Shown: positions 1 through 6,930 of the stretch, one piece after another | Layout: each line of letters starts with the position of its first letter | How positions within the stretch are numbered: the stretch's first letter is position 1 | Assembly: GCA_900767385.1 (NCBI GenBank) | Contig: CAAFYY010000056.1 | Coordinates: 1 to 25,768, forward strand | Length of the DNA stretch: 25,768 nucleotides | Source of the DNA: Bacteroidales bacterium | Lineage (GTDB): Bacteria > Bacteroidota > Bacteroidia > Bacteroidales > Paludibacteraceae | Reading direction: 5' to 3' | Notes under the pieces: model-generated | What the model saw: the letters and a program-made list of their open reading frames with translations, nothing else | Told to the model about the DNA's origin: nothing | Database searches by the model: none | Program-made: the position numbers and the translations under genes

Positions 1-1103
1 AGAATGCTTACAGGAGGAAGAACGCCGAAAGCGTCGGCAGAGAGGAATATGACGTTTTTAGCTGCAGGACCGTGTGAAATCGGCTTCACAATCTTTTCGA
101 TGTGATGGATTGGGTAGCTGACACGGGTGTTTTCTGTTACGCTCTTGTCAGTGAAATCGATTTTTCCGTCTTCAGCAACGGTCACGTTTTCAAGCAAAGC
201 GTCGCGATGGATGGCTTTGTAGATATCTGGTTCAGACTCTTTGTCGAGGTTGATGACCTTGGCATAGCAGCCACCTTCGAAATTGAATATACCGTTGTCG
301 TCCCATCCATGTTCGTCGTCGCCGATAAGCAAACGCTTTGGATCGGTTGAGAGGGTTGTTTTGCCAGTGCCGGAAAGACCGAAGAAGATGGCAGTGTTCT
401 CACCGTTCGTATCGGTATTTGCGGAGCAGTGCATTGAGGCAATACCTTTCAAAGGAAGGTAGTAGTTCATCATTGAGAACATACCTTTCTTCATCTCACC
501 ACCGTACCAGGTGTTGATGATCACCTGTTCGCGTGTTGTGGTGTTGAAGGCAACGCAGGTCTCAGAGTTGAGGCCGAGTTCTTTATAGTTTGCTACAGTA
601 GCTTTTGAAGCGTTGTAGACAATGAAGTCTGGAGTGAAGTTCTTGAGTTCTTCTTCGGTTGGGCGGATGAACATATTCTTCACGAAGTGAGCTTGCCATG
701 CCACCTCCATGATAAAGCGGACAGCCATGCGGGTGTCCTCGTTGGCGCCACAGAAAGCATCTACAACATAGAGTTTCTTGCCAGAGAGTTCTTTCTTGGC
801 GATATCTTTGACGGTAGCCCAGACGCTCTCGCTCATTGGGTGGTTGTCGTTCTTGTACTCAGGAGTAGTCCACCACACTTTGTTGTGTGAAGAGGCGTCG
901 TCCACGATGTATTTGTCTTTTGGTGAGCGGCCGGTGAAGATGCCTGTCATTACATTAACAGCGCCCAACTCAGTGAGTTGTCCCTTTTCGTAGCCTTCAA
1001 GGTTGCTTTCAAGCTCATCGTTATACAGCAGGTCGTAAGATGGGTTGTAAACCACCTCTTTGACATTTTCAATGCCGTATTTCTGCAAATCGTTAGTAAT
1101 CAT
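1..1103 (-). CDS. pckA: Phosphoenolpyruvate carboxykinase (ATP), 3' end outside window
   Basis: Reversibly converts oxaloacetate plus ATP to phosphoenolpyruvate, CO2 and ADP in the cytoplasm. In gut Bacteroidales it often runs toward oxaloacetate as the CO2-fixing step on the way to succinate. The first 367 codons are visible, beginning MITNDLQKYGIENVKEV; the family is usually about 535 residues, so roughly a third is missing to the left. Visible motifs are RSPKDK (59-64), the active-site stretch YGGEMKKG (200-207), the P-loop GLSGTGKTTLS (242-252) and the metal-binding GDDEHGW (261-267), which together mark the ATP-dependent rather than the GTP-dependent enzyme. The start is the first ATG after a TATCTTTG promoter element. 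The reading frame is intact up to the window edge. It is transcribed alone, downstream of the ysxC terminator. Confidence 0.96.
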   Translation of the reverse strand, partial: MITNDLQKYGIENVKEVVYNPSYDLLYNDELESNLEGYEKGQLTELGAVNVMTGIFTGRSPKDKYIVDDASSHNKVWWTTPEYKNDNHPMSESVWATVKDIAKKELSGKKLYVVDAFCGANEDTRMAVRFIMEVAWQAHFVKNMFIRPTEEELKNFTPDFIVYNASKATVANYKELGLNSETCVAFNTTTREQVIINTWYGGEMKKGMFSMMNYYLPLKGIASMHCSANTDTNGENTAIFFGLSGTGKTTLSTDPKRLLIGDDEHGWDDNGIFNFEGGCYAKVINLDKESEPDIYKAIHRDALLENVTVAEDGKIDFTDKSVTENTRVSYPIHHIEKIVKPISHGPAAKNVIFLSADAFGVLPPVSI

Positions 1104-1156
1104 ATTTATTGTAGATTTATTTTAGTCAATGTAAAATGCCATATTTTTAGGCACTG

Positions 1157-1164
1157 CAAAGATA
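1157..1164 (-). promoter_or_regulatory. Candidate -7 promoter element of pckA
   Basis: On the minus strand this reads TATCTTTG, matching the Bacteroidota -7 consensus TAnnTTTG. It lies 53 nt upstream of the pckA ATG, giving a leader of about 45 nt. No clear TTTG element sits 19-21 nt further upstream, so the call rests on the -7 word and its position. Confidence 0.5.
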
Positions 1165-1372
1165 ATTCCAATTATTGACATTCTATAATTATTTACGGAA
1201 AAAATTCCATAATTATTCTATTCGGTTTATAATACAATGTGTCAGTGCATTAAGTAAGATATTGGCCTTTTTAGACGAAAAAAATCGACAAAAAGTAGTT
1301 AAATAACATGAATAAATATGTTAAATCTATAATATACCGATAGGTGGTTGCTGAGGGGGGTCTGAAAAAGCT

Positions 1373-1404
1373 AAAAAAGGGAGCATCGTGTGGTGCCCCC
1401 TTTT
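1373..1404 (-). terminator. Rho-independent terminator after ysxC
   Basis: On the minus strand a stem AAAAGGG/CCCTTTT continues through one A-C mismatch into GCA/TGC around an 8-nt loop and is followed by six T residues. It starts 26 nt beyond the ysxC stop codon, closing the CYTH-to-ysxC operon. Confidence 0.75.
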
Positions 1405-1429
1405 GTCTATAAGTATAAATATAGTATAT

Positions 1430-2041
1430 CTATTCTTGGTCGTTTTTCAGACTCTCGTTGATCTGCTCGATGTAATCAAGCACTTCTTCCCTGCCAATCA
1501 TCTTCTCCGATGAGGTGATGAAGATAGGTGGCAGTTCTTCCCACTCTTCAAGCAACTTTTGTTTGTAGTTGTGAATATTGCCCATCAGTTGACTGTGTGA
1601 CAGTTTGTCTGCTTTGGTGAATACGATTGAGAATGGAATGCAGTTCTCGCCGAGCCAGGTAATGAATTCAAGGTCGATGGCTTGGGGCTCGTGACGGCAA
1701 TCTATCAAGACGAACAGATTGGTGAGTTGCTCACGTTGGAGAATGTAGCTCTCGATGATGCGGCGGAGGTCCTCGCGTTGGTCCTTGCTCTTACGGGCAT
1801 AGCCGTAACCGGGGAGGTCTACCAGATACCACTCCTCATTGATGAGAAAATGGTTGATGAGCAGTGTCTTGCCGGGTGTTTGGGATGTCTTTGCCAAACC
1901 CTGGTGTTGTGTCAAGGCGTTGATAAGCGACGACTTGCCGACGTTGGAGCGGCCAATGAAGGCATATTCGGGCAGAAAACCGTTCGGACATCGGCGGTAG
2001 TCTGTGTTGGAAATGACGAAAGTGGACGATTTGATAATCAT
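1430..2041 (-). CDS. ysxC: Ribosome biogenesis GTP-binding protein YsxC/YihA
   Basis: A 203-residue cytoplasmic GTPase of the TRAFAC/Era-like class that assists late assembly of the 50S ribosomal subunit. All GTPase motifs are visible: G1 GRSNVGKS (30-37), the G2 region TPGKT (55-59), G3 DLPGYG (75-80), G4 TKAD (142-145) and a G5-like TSSE (176-179). Length is normal for the family. The reading frame stays open upstream through the antisense-phase of the symporter gene, but the family-conserved N-terminus begins at MIIKSSTFVIS, so the start at 2041 is right. Its ATG overlaps the symporter stop as ATGA, which suggests translational coupling. It is the last gene of a four-gene operon. Confidence 0.96.
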   Translation of the reverse strand: MIIKSSTFVISNTDYRRCPNGFLPEYAFIGRSNVGKSSLINALTQHQGLAKTSQTPGKTLLINHFLINEEWYLVDLPGYGYARKSKDQREDLRRIIESYILQREQLTNLFVLIDCRHEPQAIDLEFITWLGENCIPFSIVFTKADKLSHSQLMGNIHNYKQKLLEEWEELPPIFITSSEKMIGREEVLDYIEQINESLKNDQE

Positions 2042-3483
2042 AATATGGTCTGTTTTTCTCGGATGAGTGCCAATCCTGCGATGGTGAACAGCGCATTCAG
2101 GATGAGCAGTTCGTAGCCGAAGGAGTATCCGAAGGTTTGTAGTGTGACGTATTGGGTGATGAAAGTCAGGACGGGTGCTGCGACAGCGACAAAAGGTACG
2201 AAACGTTCCCGAATCCTCATTCGGGTAAGCAGTCCGCAAGCGAAGAGTCCCAACAGCGGCCCATAGGCATAGCCTACGATGGTGTAGATGAGGTCGATGA
2301 TGCTCTTGTTCCCAATCAGATAGAAGACCTGTACAACTCCGACGAAGATCAGACAAACAGCCAGATGGGTCATCTTGCGCACATTTTCTCCTTGTTTTGC
2401 GTTGAAGCGTTTGATGTTGAGAATATCGACGTCGAATGTAGTTGTGATAGCAGTAAGTGCGGAGTCGGCACTGGAGAACGAGGCTGCAACGATGCCAAGA
2501 AGGAAACAGAGTGCAGCACCCTTTCCGAATAGCGTAGTGGCGAACATCGGAACCATCTCGTCGGGACGCTCGGGCAGATGGATGCCTTGTTGGTTGGCAT
2601 AGAGCAGCATCAAGGCACCGAGAAAGAGGAGCAAGAGGTTGACCGGAACGAAGGCAATGCCGTACGACAAGAGGTTGCGGCGAGCTTCCTTGAGGTTGCG
2701 GCAACTGAGATTCTTCTGCATCATGTCTTGGTCGAGGCCGGTCATCACGATGACGATGAAGATGCCGCTGACGAACTGCTTGATGAAATGACGTGGCGAG
2801 TGCCAATCGCTCCAGACAAACCAGTTGCTGTAGTCGCTCTGCATCACTTCGGTAGTGGCAGCCTTGAATCCGTTGCCTAACAAGGCATACATCTCAATGA
2901 GCATGAACACGATGGCTGCTACCATGAAGAGGGTCTGCAGCATATCTGTCCAGACGATGGTCTTGATACCACCGCGGTGGGTGTAGAGCCAGATGAGCGT
3001 TACGCAGATGATTGTCGTTACTCCGAAAGGAACATGCCATTCGTCCAAGGCGAAACGTTGAAGCACGAGTACCACAACGTAGAGCTTGGTGGCGGCACTT
3101 ACCATCTTTGCGAGGATGAAGAACCACGAACCCGTCTTGTGGGTCGTCTTGCCAAAACGCTCATTCAGATAGCCGTAAATCGTTGTGAGGTTGAGGCGGT
3201 AGTAGAGCGGCAGCAGAAGGCAGGCGATGGCAACGTAGCCGAAGAAAAAGCCTAAGACGGTCTGCATATAGGAGAATCCCGAACCTCCTACCATGCCTGG
3301 AACGGAAACGACGGAGATGCCCGACACCGAGGCACCCACCATGCCGATTGCCACTACCCACCAGCGTGACTGGCGGTTGCCGAGAAAGAAAGAGTCGTTG
3401 CTCTGACTGGCTGTCAGGCGCGACGCAAGCATCAATACGGCGAAATAGAGGAACAGTGCGACAATGGTAGCAAGTGGTGTCAT
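2038..3483 (-). CDS. Sodium:solute symporter (SSS family)
   Basis: A 481-residue inner-membrane protein that should import a small solute together with Na+. The hydrophobic segments spread along the whole chain fit the 13 helices of SSS transporters with the LeuT fold. Family-like stretches are SNDSFFLGNRQSRWW near residues 28-42, followed by the glycine/serine-rich MVGASVSGISVVSVPG, and SADSALTAITTTFDVD in the second half. The substrate cannot be read from sequence; in Bacteroidota such genes are often labelled generically. It follows the lipoprotein gene after 21 nt and its TGA overlaps the ysxC ATG. The coding sequence is intact, without frameshift. Confidence 0.9.
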   Translation of the reverse strand: MTPLATIVALFLYFAVLMLASRLTASQSNDSFFLGNRQSRWWVVAIGMVGASVSGISVVSVPGMVGGSGFSYMQTVLGFFFGYVAIACLLLPLYYRLNLTTIYGYLNERFGKTTHKTGSWFFILAKMVSAATKLYVVVLVLQRFALDEWHVPFGVTTIICVTLIWLYTHRGGIKTIVWTDMLQTLFMVAAIVFMLIEMYALLGNGFKAATTEVMQSDYSNWFVWSDWHSPRHFIKQFVSGIFIVIVMTGLDQDMMQKNLSCRNLKEARRNLLSYGIAFVPVNLLLLFLGALMLLYANQQGIHLPERPDEMVPMFATTLFGKGAALCFLLGIVAASFSSADSALTAITTTFDVDILNIKRFNAKQGENVRKMTHLAVCLIFVGVVQVFYLIGNKSIIDLIYTIVGYAYGPLLGLFACGLLTRMRIRERFVPFVAVAAPVLTFITQYVTLQTFGYSFGYELLILNALFTIAGLALIREKQTIL

Positions 3484-3504
3484 GTCGACAATTGTGTCAG
3501 AGTG

Positions 3505-4608
3505 TTAGTCCAAGAGTTTTGCAATCTCGCTCTCCAGTTTGTCGGCACCAAAACGGCCGACGATGTCGCCTTGCTGATTCAGCAAGAAAGAGGTTGGAAG
3601 CGATCTGACGTTATAAGTCATCAATGCCTTTGAGTAAGGAGCTTGACTGTCGCGAACGGAAATCCACGGCATCTCTCTGGCATGCTCTGCCCAGAAGAGT
3701 TTGTCTTGGTCGATAGAAATCTGATAGATTTCCAGACCTTTGTCGTGGTATTTGGTGTAGATGTCGTTGAGGAAACGAAGGTAGGCAATCGCACCGTCGA
3801 TATCGTATGCAAAGAAGTCGAGCAATACCACCTTGCCGCGCAGTGATGAGAGTGTTACGTTGTCGCCAGCGATGTTAGGCAGACTGAGGTCGATGGCGCC
3901 CAACTCTTCGTCTGGCGTAGGAAGGGTGGCGAGCAGTGAGCCTTGCATTGAGGTGACTACGGCCTCCTCCAACGCTTGTGTGCGTGGACTGTTAGGGTAG
4001 TAGACCTTATGGGCAGTGGCCACTGCAGCCCACATCTTGCGATCGTTGTGGTCGTCGATGGAGAAGTAGTAGTGACCGTTTATAGTCTGTGCTACAGCAT
4101 AGTAGGCGGCAGAAGAGCGGGTGTTTTCAATGATGATGGACCTTGCCAATTCGCGGTGTATCTCTATGATAGAGTCGGCTTCAAGGAGGGTCTTGGTGAC
4201 TGTTGTGTCGGAGAGCTGGCGGAATACCTCACGGCTGGATTTCTTCAGTTCCAAGATTTTCTCGCTGGAGATAGAACCGTTTACGGTATAGTTGTAGCCG
4301 AAGTCTTCTTTCTGTCCTTTGATGATGATCTGCTCGCAAGAGTCGATGCCAAGCGTGATGGCTTCGTTGCCAAGGCGGAGACGGTAGAAATCGGGATATT
4401 CTGCCTTGGGCGCTTTGAATTTGAACTTGCCATTGGCTTTCAGTTTGACGGAGTCGAGAACCTCTAAACCGCCGTCGCCGACATGTTCAAAGAAAAGCAT
4501 TTGACTCTTGGCGTCGGCGATGGAGCCGCTGACGGAGAATTTGTTTTTCTGGCTGCAACTTGTAAGAATCAGTGCTGCCACGACAAAGATATAAAGTAAC
4601 TTTTTCAT
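3505..4608 (-). CDS. DUF4369 / thioredoxin-like (AhpC/TSA) lipoprotein lacking CxxC
   Basis: A 367-residue exported lipoprotein. The start at 4608 gives MKKLLYIFVVAALILTSC, a clean signal peptide with the lipobox cysteine at residue 18; the longer open frame would put MEKRTSQKL in front and is rejected. The ATG overlaps the stop of the CYTH gene as ATGA, supporting this start. Residues about 24-115 look like the DUF4369 beta domain. Residues about 240-367 have a thioredoxin fold, with SLRGKVVLLDFFAY, the cis-proline region SLPTSFLL (337-344) and RFGADKLESEI. Relatives such as TlpA/ResA carry W-C-x-x-C after the LLDFWA strand. Here the stretch reads DFFAYDIDGAIAY, so no redox dithiol exists and the protein probably binds or scaffolds rather than exchanges disulfides. 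No specific function is assigned. Confidence 0.85.
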   Translation of the reverse strand: MKKLLYIFVVAALILTSCSQKNKFSVSGSIADAKSQMLFFEHVGDGGLEVLDSVKLKANGKFKFKAPKAEYPDFYRLRLGNEAITLGIDSCEQIIIKGQKEDFGYNYTVNGSISSEKILELKKSSREVFRQLSDTTVTKTLLEADSIIEIHRELARSIIIENTRSSAAYYAVAQTINGHYYFSIDDHNDRKMWAAVATAHKVYYPNSPRTQALEEAVVTSMQGSLLATLPTPDEELGAIDLSLPNIAGDNVTLSSLRGKVVLLDFFAYDIDGAIAYLRFLNDIYTKYHDKGLEIYQISIDQDKLFWAEHAREMPWISVRDSQAPYSKALMTYNVRSLPTSFLLNQQGDIVGRFGADKLESEIAKLLD

Positions 4609-5093
4609 AAGTTTTTGAGATGTTCGTTTTTCCACTCGGAGAATGGGTGCTTGATGAGACAGGCATTGTAGTAACGTGGGTCGCCAGTGACCTCCTTGCC
4701 GATAAAAGGTGGCGTTGGGAAGGTTGTCTCCTCGCTTGGGAGCTCAATCTCCGCGATGATGAGTCCGTCGTTGTCGCCTGTGAAACAGTCTATTTCCCAC
4801 TTGAACCCCTCATGGTTGAGTTCGTATCGTGTCTTCTCGATAATAGGTTGCTGACAGACGCTGCGGAGCATGCTTTCTGCCTCTTCCACAGGTATGCTGT
4901 ATTCCCATTCATCACGCGAGAAGCCGATGGTTGCGTTTTTGATGGTGAGGTAGGCGGTGTTGTCGTAGATACGCACTCTTACCACCCTGTCGTCTTCGGA
5001 ACAGATATATCCTTGAACGATGCGGTGGGCAATGGCCTTCTCTTTGAAACTCATGTCGTTGACAATGAATTTCCTTTCAATCTCTTGGGACAT
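4605..5093 (-). CDS. CYTH domain protein (inorganic triphosphatase-like)
   Basis: A 162-residue soluble protein of the CYTH/triphosphate tunnel metalloenzyme superfamily. The N-terminal signature ExExK appears as EIERK at residues 4-8, followed by alternating charged strands (RVVRVRIYD, AYLTIKNA, EWEYSIP, KTRYEL, KWEIDCF, LIIAEIELP) that would build the tunnel. Small stand-alone bacterial CYTH proteins commonly hydrolyse inorganic tripolyphosphate; adenylate cyclase activity is the other family activity but there is no direct sign of it. It is the first gene of the operon with the DUF4369 lipoprotein, the symporter and ysxC. A TACCTTTG element 26 nt upstream fits a promoter, and its stop overlaps the next start by 4 nt. 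Confidence 0.9.
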   Translation of the reverse strand: MSQEIERKFIVNDMSFKEKAIAHRIVQGYICSEDDRVVRVRIYDNTAYLTIKNATIGFSRDEWEYSIPVEEAESMLRSVCQQPIIEKTRYELNHEGFKWEIDCFTGDNDGLIIAEIELPSEETTFPTPPFIGKEVTGDPRYYNACLIKHPFSEWKNEHLKNL

Positions 5094-5119
5094 ATAGGCG
5101 TGTTGGGGTTTTTAACACG

Positions 5120-5127
5120 CAAAGGTA
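5120..5127 (-). promoter_or_regulatory. Candidate -7 element of the CYTH-ysxC operon
   Basis: Minus-strand TACCTTTG matches TAnnTTTG and lies 26 nt upstream of the CYTH start. No TTTG word is present at the expected -33 distance. It lies downstream of the tRNA-Cys terminator, so the operon needs a promoter here. Confidence 0.5.
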
Positions 5128-5196
5128 GCATTTTTCTCTCAAACTCTTGCCTTGCGAGACAATTTTTGGAGTTGCTCTTTGCTGTTGGCTGAAAAC

Positions 5197-5223
5197 AAAA
5201 AAAGTCGCCTTTTGAGCGACTTT
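5197..5223 (-). terminator. Rho-independent terminator of tRNA-Cys
   Basis: A perfect 8-bp stem, AAAGTCGC (5201-5208) with GCGACTTT (5216-5223), has a 7-nt loop and is followed on the minus strand by a run of T residues. It begins 2 nt after the tRNA 3' end. Confidence 0.85.
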
Positions 5224-5225
5224 CG

Positions 5226-5296
5226 AGGTACCTAGCAGATTCGAACTGCTGTATACGGTTTTGCAGACCGGTGCCTAACCTCTCGGCCAAGGTACC
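5226..5296 (-). tRNA. tRNA-Cys, anticodon GCA
   Basis: A 71-nt cloverleaf on the minus strand. The acceptor stem is GGTACCT/AGGTACC with all seven pairs intact. The D arm contains GGCCGAGAGGTTAGGC, the anticodon loop is CTGCAAA giving GCA for cysteine, and the T arm is AGCAG-TTCGAAT-CTGCT. The discriminator base is T (U), as expected for tRNA-Cys, and the CCA tail is not encoded. The outermost anticodon-stem pair is a C-T mismatch. It is flanked by its own promoter and terminator. Confidence 0.95.
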
Positions 5297-5311
5297 ATTG
5301 GTTTGGGAGTG

Positions 5312-5342
5312 CAAAATTACAACTTTTTTTGCAAATCCCAAA
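5312..5342 (-). promoter_or_regulatory. Promoter of tRNA-Cys
   Basis: On the minus strand a -33 TTTG (5342-5339) is followed after 19 nt by TAATTTTG (5319-5312), a full match to the Bacteroidota two-part promoter. The mature tRNA starts 15 nt downstream of the -7 word. It begins directly after the stop codon of the preceding gene. Confidence 0.75.
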
Positions 5343-5345
5343 TTT

Positions 5346-5816
5346 TTACTTGCTTTTTTGTTCTCCGAGAGGAATACTTTTTTGCAACTTGTTCAATAGT
5401 AGTCTCTTATAATTCTCTTCTGCTTTATAAAACAAATAAAGTTTCTTTGCGGAGAGAACGTGGAGGTATTTCTCGTTGTATGCTTGACGAAGGCGTTGCT
5501 TCTTTTCGCTAATGAGACTCAATTCTTTGTTTATCTCGCTGTATTCCAGCTCGGTGGTGTTTTCGTTGACGCGGCGGTGAACTTCTTTTTCTTGTTTGTT
5601 GAGGTCGCTCATCTGCTTTTTGAACTCGTTGTAGAGTTTCCAGAATTGTTCTGCCTCTTCGGTGGTAAGACCCACTTTTTCGGTGATGAAAGCCACTTTT
5701 TGGGCCTCAAGTTCTTGAAGTTTTTCGTTGTCAAGCTTGTTGCCTTTGAGTTGGGCAGAGAGGGTTGCTGCAGCGATGAGCAGAGCGACAAGCAGGATAT
5801 GTTTTATATTTTTCAT
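5346..5816 (-). CDS. Exported helical protein, Spy/CpxP-like, in ECF sigma operon
   Basis: A 156-residue periplasmic protein. Residues 1-22 (MKNIKHILLVALLIAAATLSAQ) form a signal peptide. The rest is highly charged and helical, with the motif LTTEEAEQFWKLYNEF (50-65), reminiscent of the LTxxQ helices of Spy/CpxP chaperones and of proteins labelled sensor of ECF-type sigma factor in Bacteroidota. It is the third gene of the operon sigma factor, membrane protein, this gene, 31 nt after its neighbour. By analogy it may bind unfolded envelope proteins and feed back on the sigma switch; that is inference. No terminator separates it from the tRNA promoter, so read-through into tRNA-Cys is possible. 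Confidence 0.8.
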   Translation of the reverse strand: MKNIKHILLVALLIAAATLSAQLKGNKLDNEKLQELEAQKVAFITEKVGLTTEEAEQFWKLYNEFKKQMSDLNKQEKEVHRRVNENTTELEYSEINKELSLISEKKQRLRQAYNEKYLHVLSAKKLYLFYKAEENYKRLLLNKLQKSIPLGEQKSK

Positions 5817-5847
5817 TCTATATTATTATTATAGTATTATAGTGTGA

Positions 5848-6201
5848 TTATTCTGCAGAAGCAAGGATGAGTTCCACGAGTTGGTCTTCGCTCAAGTCGT
5901 CAAGTTCCAATTGGTGAAAGATGCTGTCGTTGGAATTTTCTTCTTCGTTTTGCGCAAGGGTTTGAATCTCTTGGTCAAAGCGTTCGCGGGTATAGTTGAC
6001 GGCTGTGCGGGTGATAAACATCACACCGACAATCATGGCAGCTGCATACATCCATGGCTGAACCTTCTTCCATAGGCTGATCTTTTCTGGAGCGGTGCCA
6101 ACTGTTTCTGCCAATATCTTGGATTCAAGGTCTTCAAAGTAACCTTCTGGAACTGAGAATGGCAGTTCGTGTTTCTCGTTTTCTATATTAAAATTGTCCA
6201 T
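5848..6201 (-). CDS. Small single-pass membrane protein, putative anti-sigma factor
   Basis: A 117-residue protein with one membrane segment at about residues 48-64 (PWMYAAAMIVGVMFI) preceded by basic LWKK, which predicts a cytoplasmic N-terminus. The N-terminal stretch PFSVPEGYFEDLESKIL resembles the VPEGYFE motif common in small Bacteroidota proteins encoded next to ECF sigma factors. The C-terminal half is very acidic. The gene begins 47 nt after the ECF sigma stop. This position and topology suggest an anti-sigma factor that holds the sigma factor at the membrane, but no zinc-binding HxxxCxxC anti-sigma motif is present. Function is inferred from context. Confidence 0.75.
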   Translation of the reverse strand: MDNFNIENEKHELPFSVPEGYFEDLESKILAETVGTAPEKISLWKKVQPWMYAAAMIVGVMFITRTAVNYTRERFDQEIQTLAQNEEENSNDSIFHQLELDDLSEDQLVELILASAE

Positions 6202-6248
6202 CTTACAAATTCTTTGTTGCTTTTTAGATAGGTATGTTCCTCGAAGGT

Positions 6249-6800
6249 TTAATTGGAGCCAGTCAAAAAAGCTTCTATTTTTTTGACTGCATGGTGGTAT
6301 GAGGCTTTCAGCGCTCCGACGGATGTGCCCAGAATCTCGGACATTTCCTCGTATTTCATTTCGCTGAAGTATTTCATGTTGAAAACCAAACGCTGCTTTT
6401 CGGGGAGTTGAAGGATTGCTTCCTGGAGTTTTTTCTGTGCTTCGTCGCCAGAAAAATAGGAGTCGGCCTCAAGGTTTTGAATCAAGAGGTCTTCCATTTC
6501 GAGGCTGCTGACAACATTTTTCATGCGCTGTTGCGCGAGAAAGGTGAGCGCCTCGTTGGTGGCGATACGATAGATCCAGGTGTTGATCTGACTCTCTCCA
6601 CGGAACTTGTCGAGTGCCTTCCATGCTTTCATGAAAGTGTTTTGCATCACGTCGTCGGCATCCTCGTGGGTGAGCACCATCTTACGGATATGCCAGTAGA
6701 GGGGTTTGGAGAGTTCTCTGACCAGCTTCGTGAAGGCGGCGTTGCGCGTTGAAGGGTTTTGAATCTGGACTGTAATCTCGTTTATTTCTTGTGTATCCAT
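6249..6800 (-). CDS. ECF-type RNA polymerase sigma factor
   Basis: A 183-residue sigma-70 family protein with only regions 2 and 4. Region 2 covers about residues 25-92, with DADDVMQNTFMKAWKALDKF and the -10 recognition helix INTWIYRIATNEAL. Region 4 covers about 122-178, with LPEKQRLVFNMKYF and the helix-turn-helix YEEMSEILGTSVGALKASYH. An in-frame ATG 42 bases further upstream is rejected because a TATCTTTG promoter word lies between it and MDTQEINEI, so transcription would start inside the longer version. It heads a three-gene operon with a membrane protein and an exported helical protein, a usual arrangement for envelope-stress ECF systems in Bacteroidota. The target genes are unknown. 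Confidence 0.92.
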   Translation of the reverse strand: MDTQEINEITVQIQNPSTRNAAFTKLVRELSKPLYWHIRKMVLTHEDADDVMQNTFMKAWKALDKFRGESQINTWIYRIATNEALTFLAQQRMKNVVSSLEMEDLLIQNLEADSYFSGDEAQKKLQEAILQLPEKQRLVFNMKYFSEMKYEEMSEILGTSVGALKASYHHAVKKIEAFLTGSN

Positions 6801-6831
6801 TATTGCTTCATAGTATTTCACTATAATCGTG

Positions 6832-6839
6832 CAAAGATA
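6832..6839 (-). promoter_or_regulatory. Candidate -7 element of the ECF sigma operon
   Basis: Minus-strand TATCTTTG matches TAnnTTTG and lies 31 nt upstream of the chosen ATG. There is no clear -33 TTTG. Because the word resembles housekeeping promoters, basal expression from the primary sigma factor is likely. Confidence 0.55.
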
Positions 6840-6877
6840 CAAAAAAATGGGTAATTTTTCGTTCTGTTAGGTGCAAC

Positions 6878-6910
6878 AAAAAAAGCTGCTATCTTTTTGG
6901 GATAGCAGCT
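6878..6910 (-). terminator. Rho-independent terminator of acpP-fabF
   Basis: A perfect 10-bp stem, AGCTGCTATC (6884-6893) with GATAGCAGCT (6901-6910), has a 7-nt loop and is followed on the minus strand by seven T residues. It lies 20 nt beyond the fabF stop. Confidence 0.9.
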
Positions 6911-6930
6911 CTGTTATTATGTGTGGTCTC

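Larger units (their letters stand above)
1104..1429. other. Intergenic region between ysxC and pckA
   Basis: About 326 bp of AT-rich sequence without a credible gene. It holds the ysxC operon terminator at its right end and the pckA promoter at its left end. I see nothing else in it: no strong extra hairpin, repeat or small open frame with coding character. Confidence 0.6.

Noticed and set aside
2042..2806. N-terminal extension of ysxC of about 255 residues in the same open frame
   Set aside because: It is Arg/His/Ser-rich, antisense-phase shadow of the symporter gene; the YsxC family starts at MIIKSSTFVIS and the ATGA overlap supports the start at 2041.
4584..4591. TATCTTTG promoter word on the minus strand inside the lipoprotein signal-peptide region
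   Set aside because: It lies within the coding sequence, encodes part of the signal peptide, has no -33 partner, and the gene is translationally coupled to the gene before it.
6801..6842. Longer ECF sigma start with an extra 14 residues
   Set aside because: The TATCTTTG promoter word lies inside that extension, and the sigma family homology begins after MDTQEINEI.
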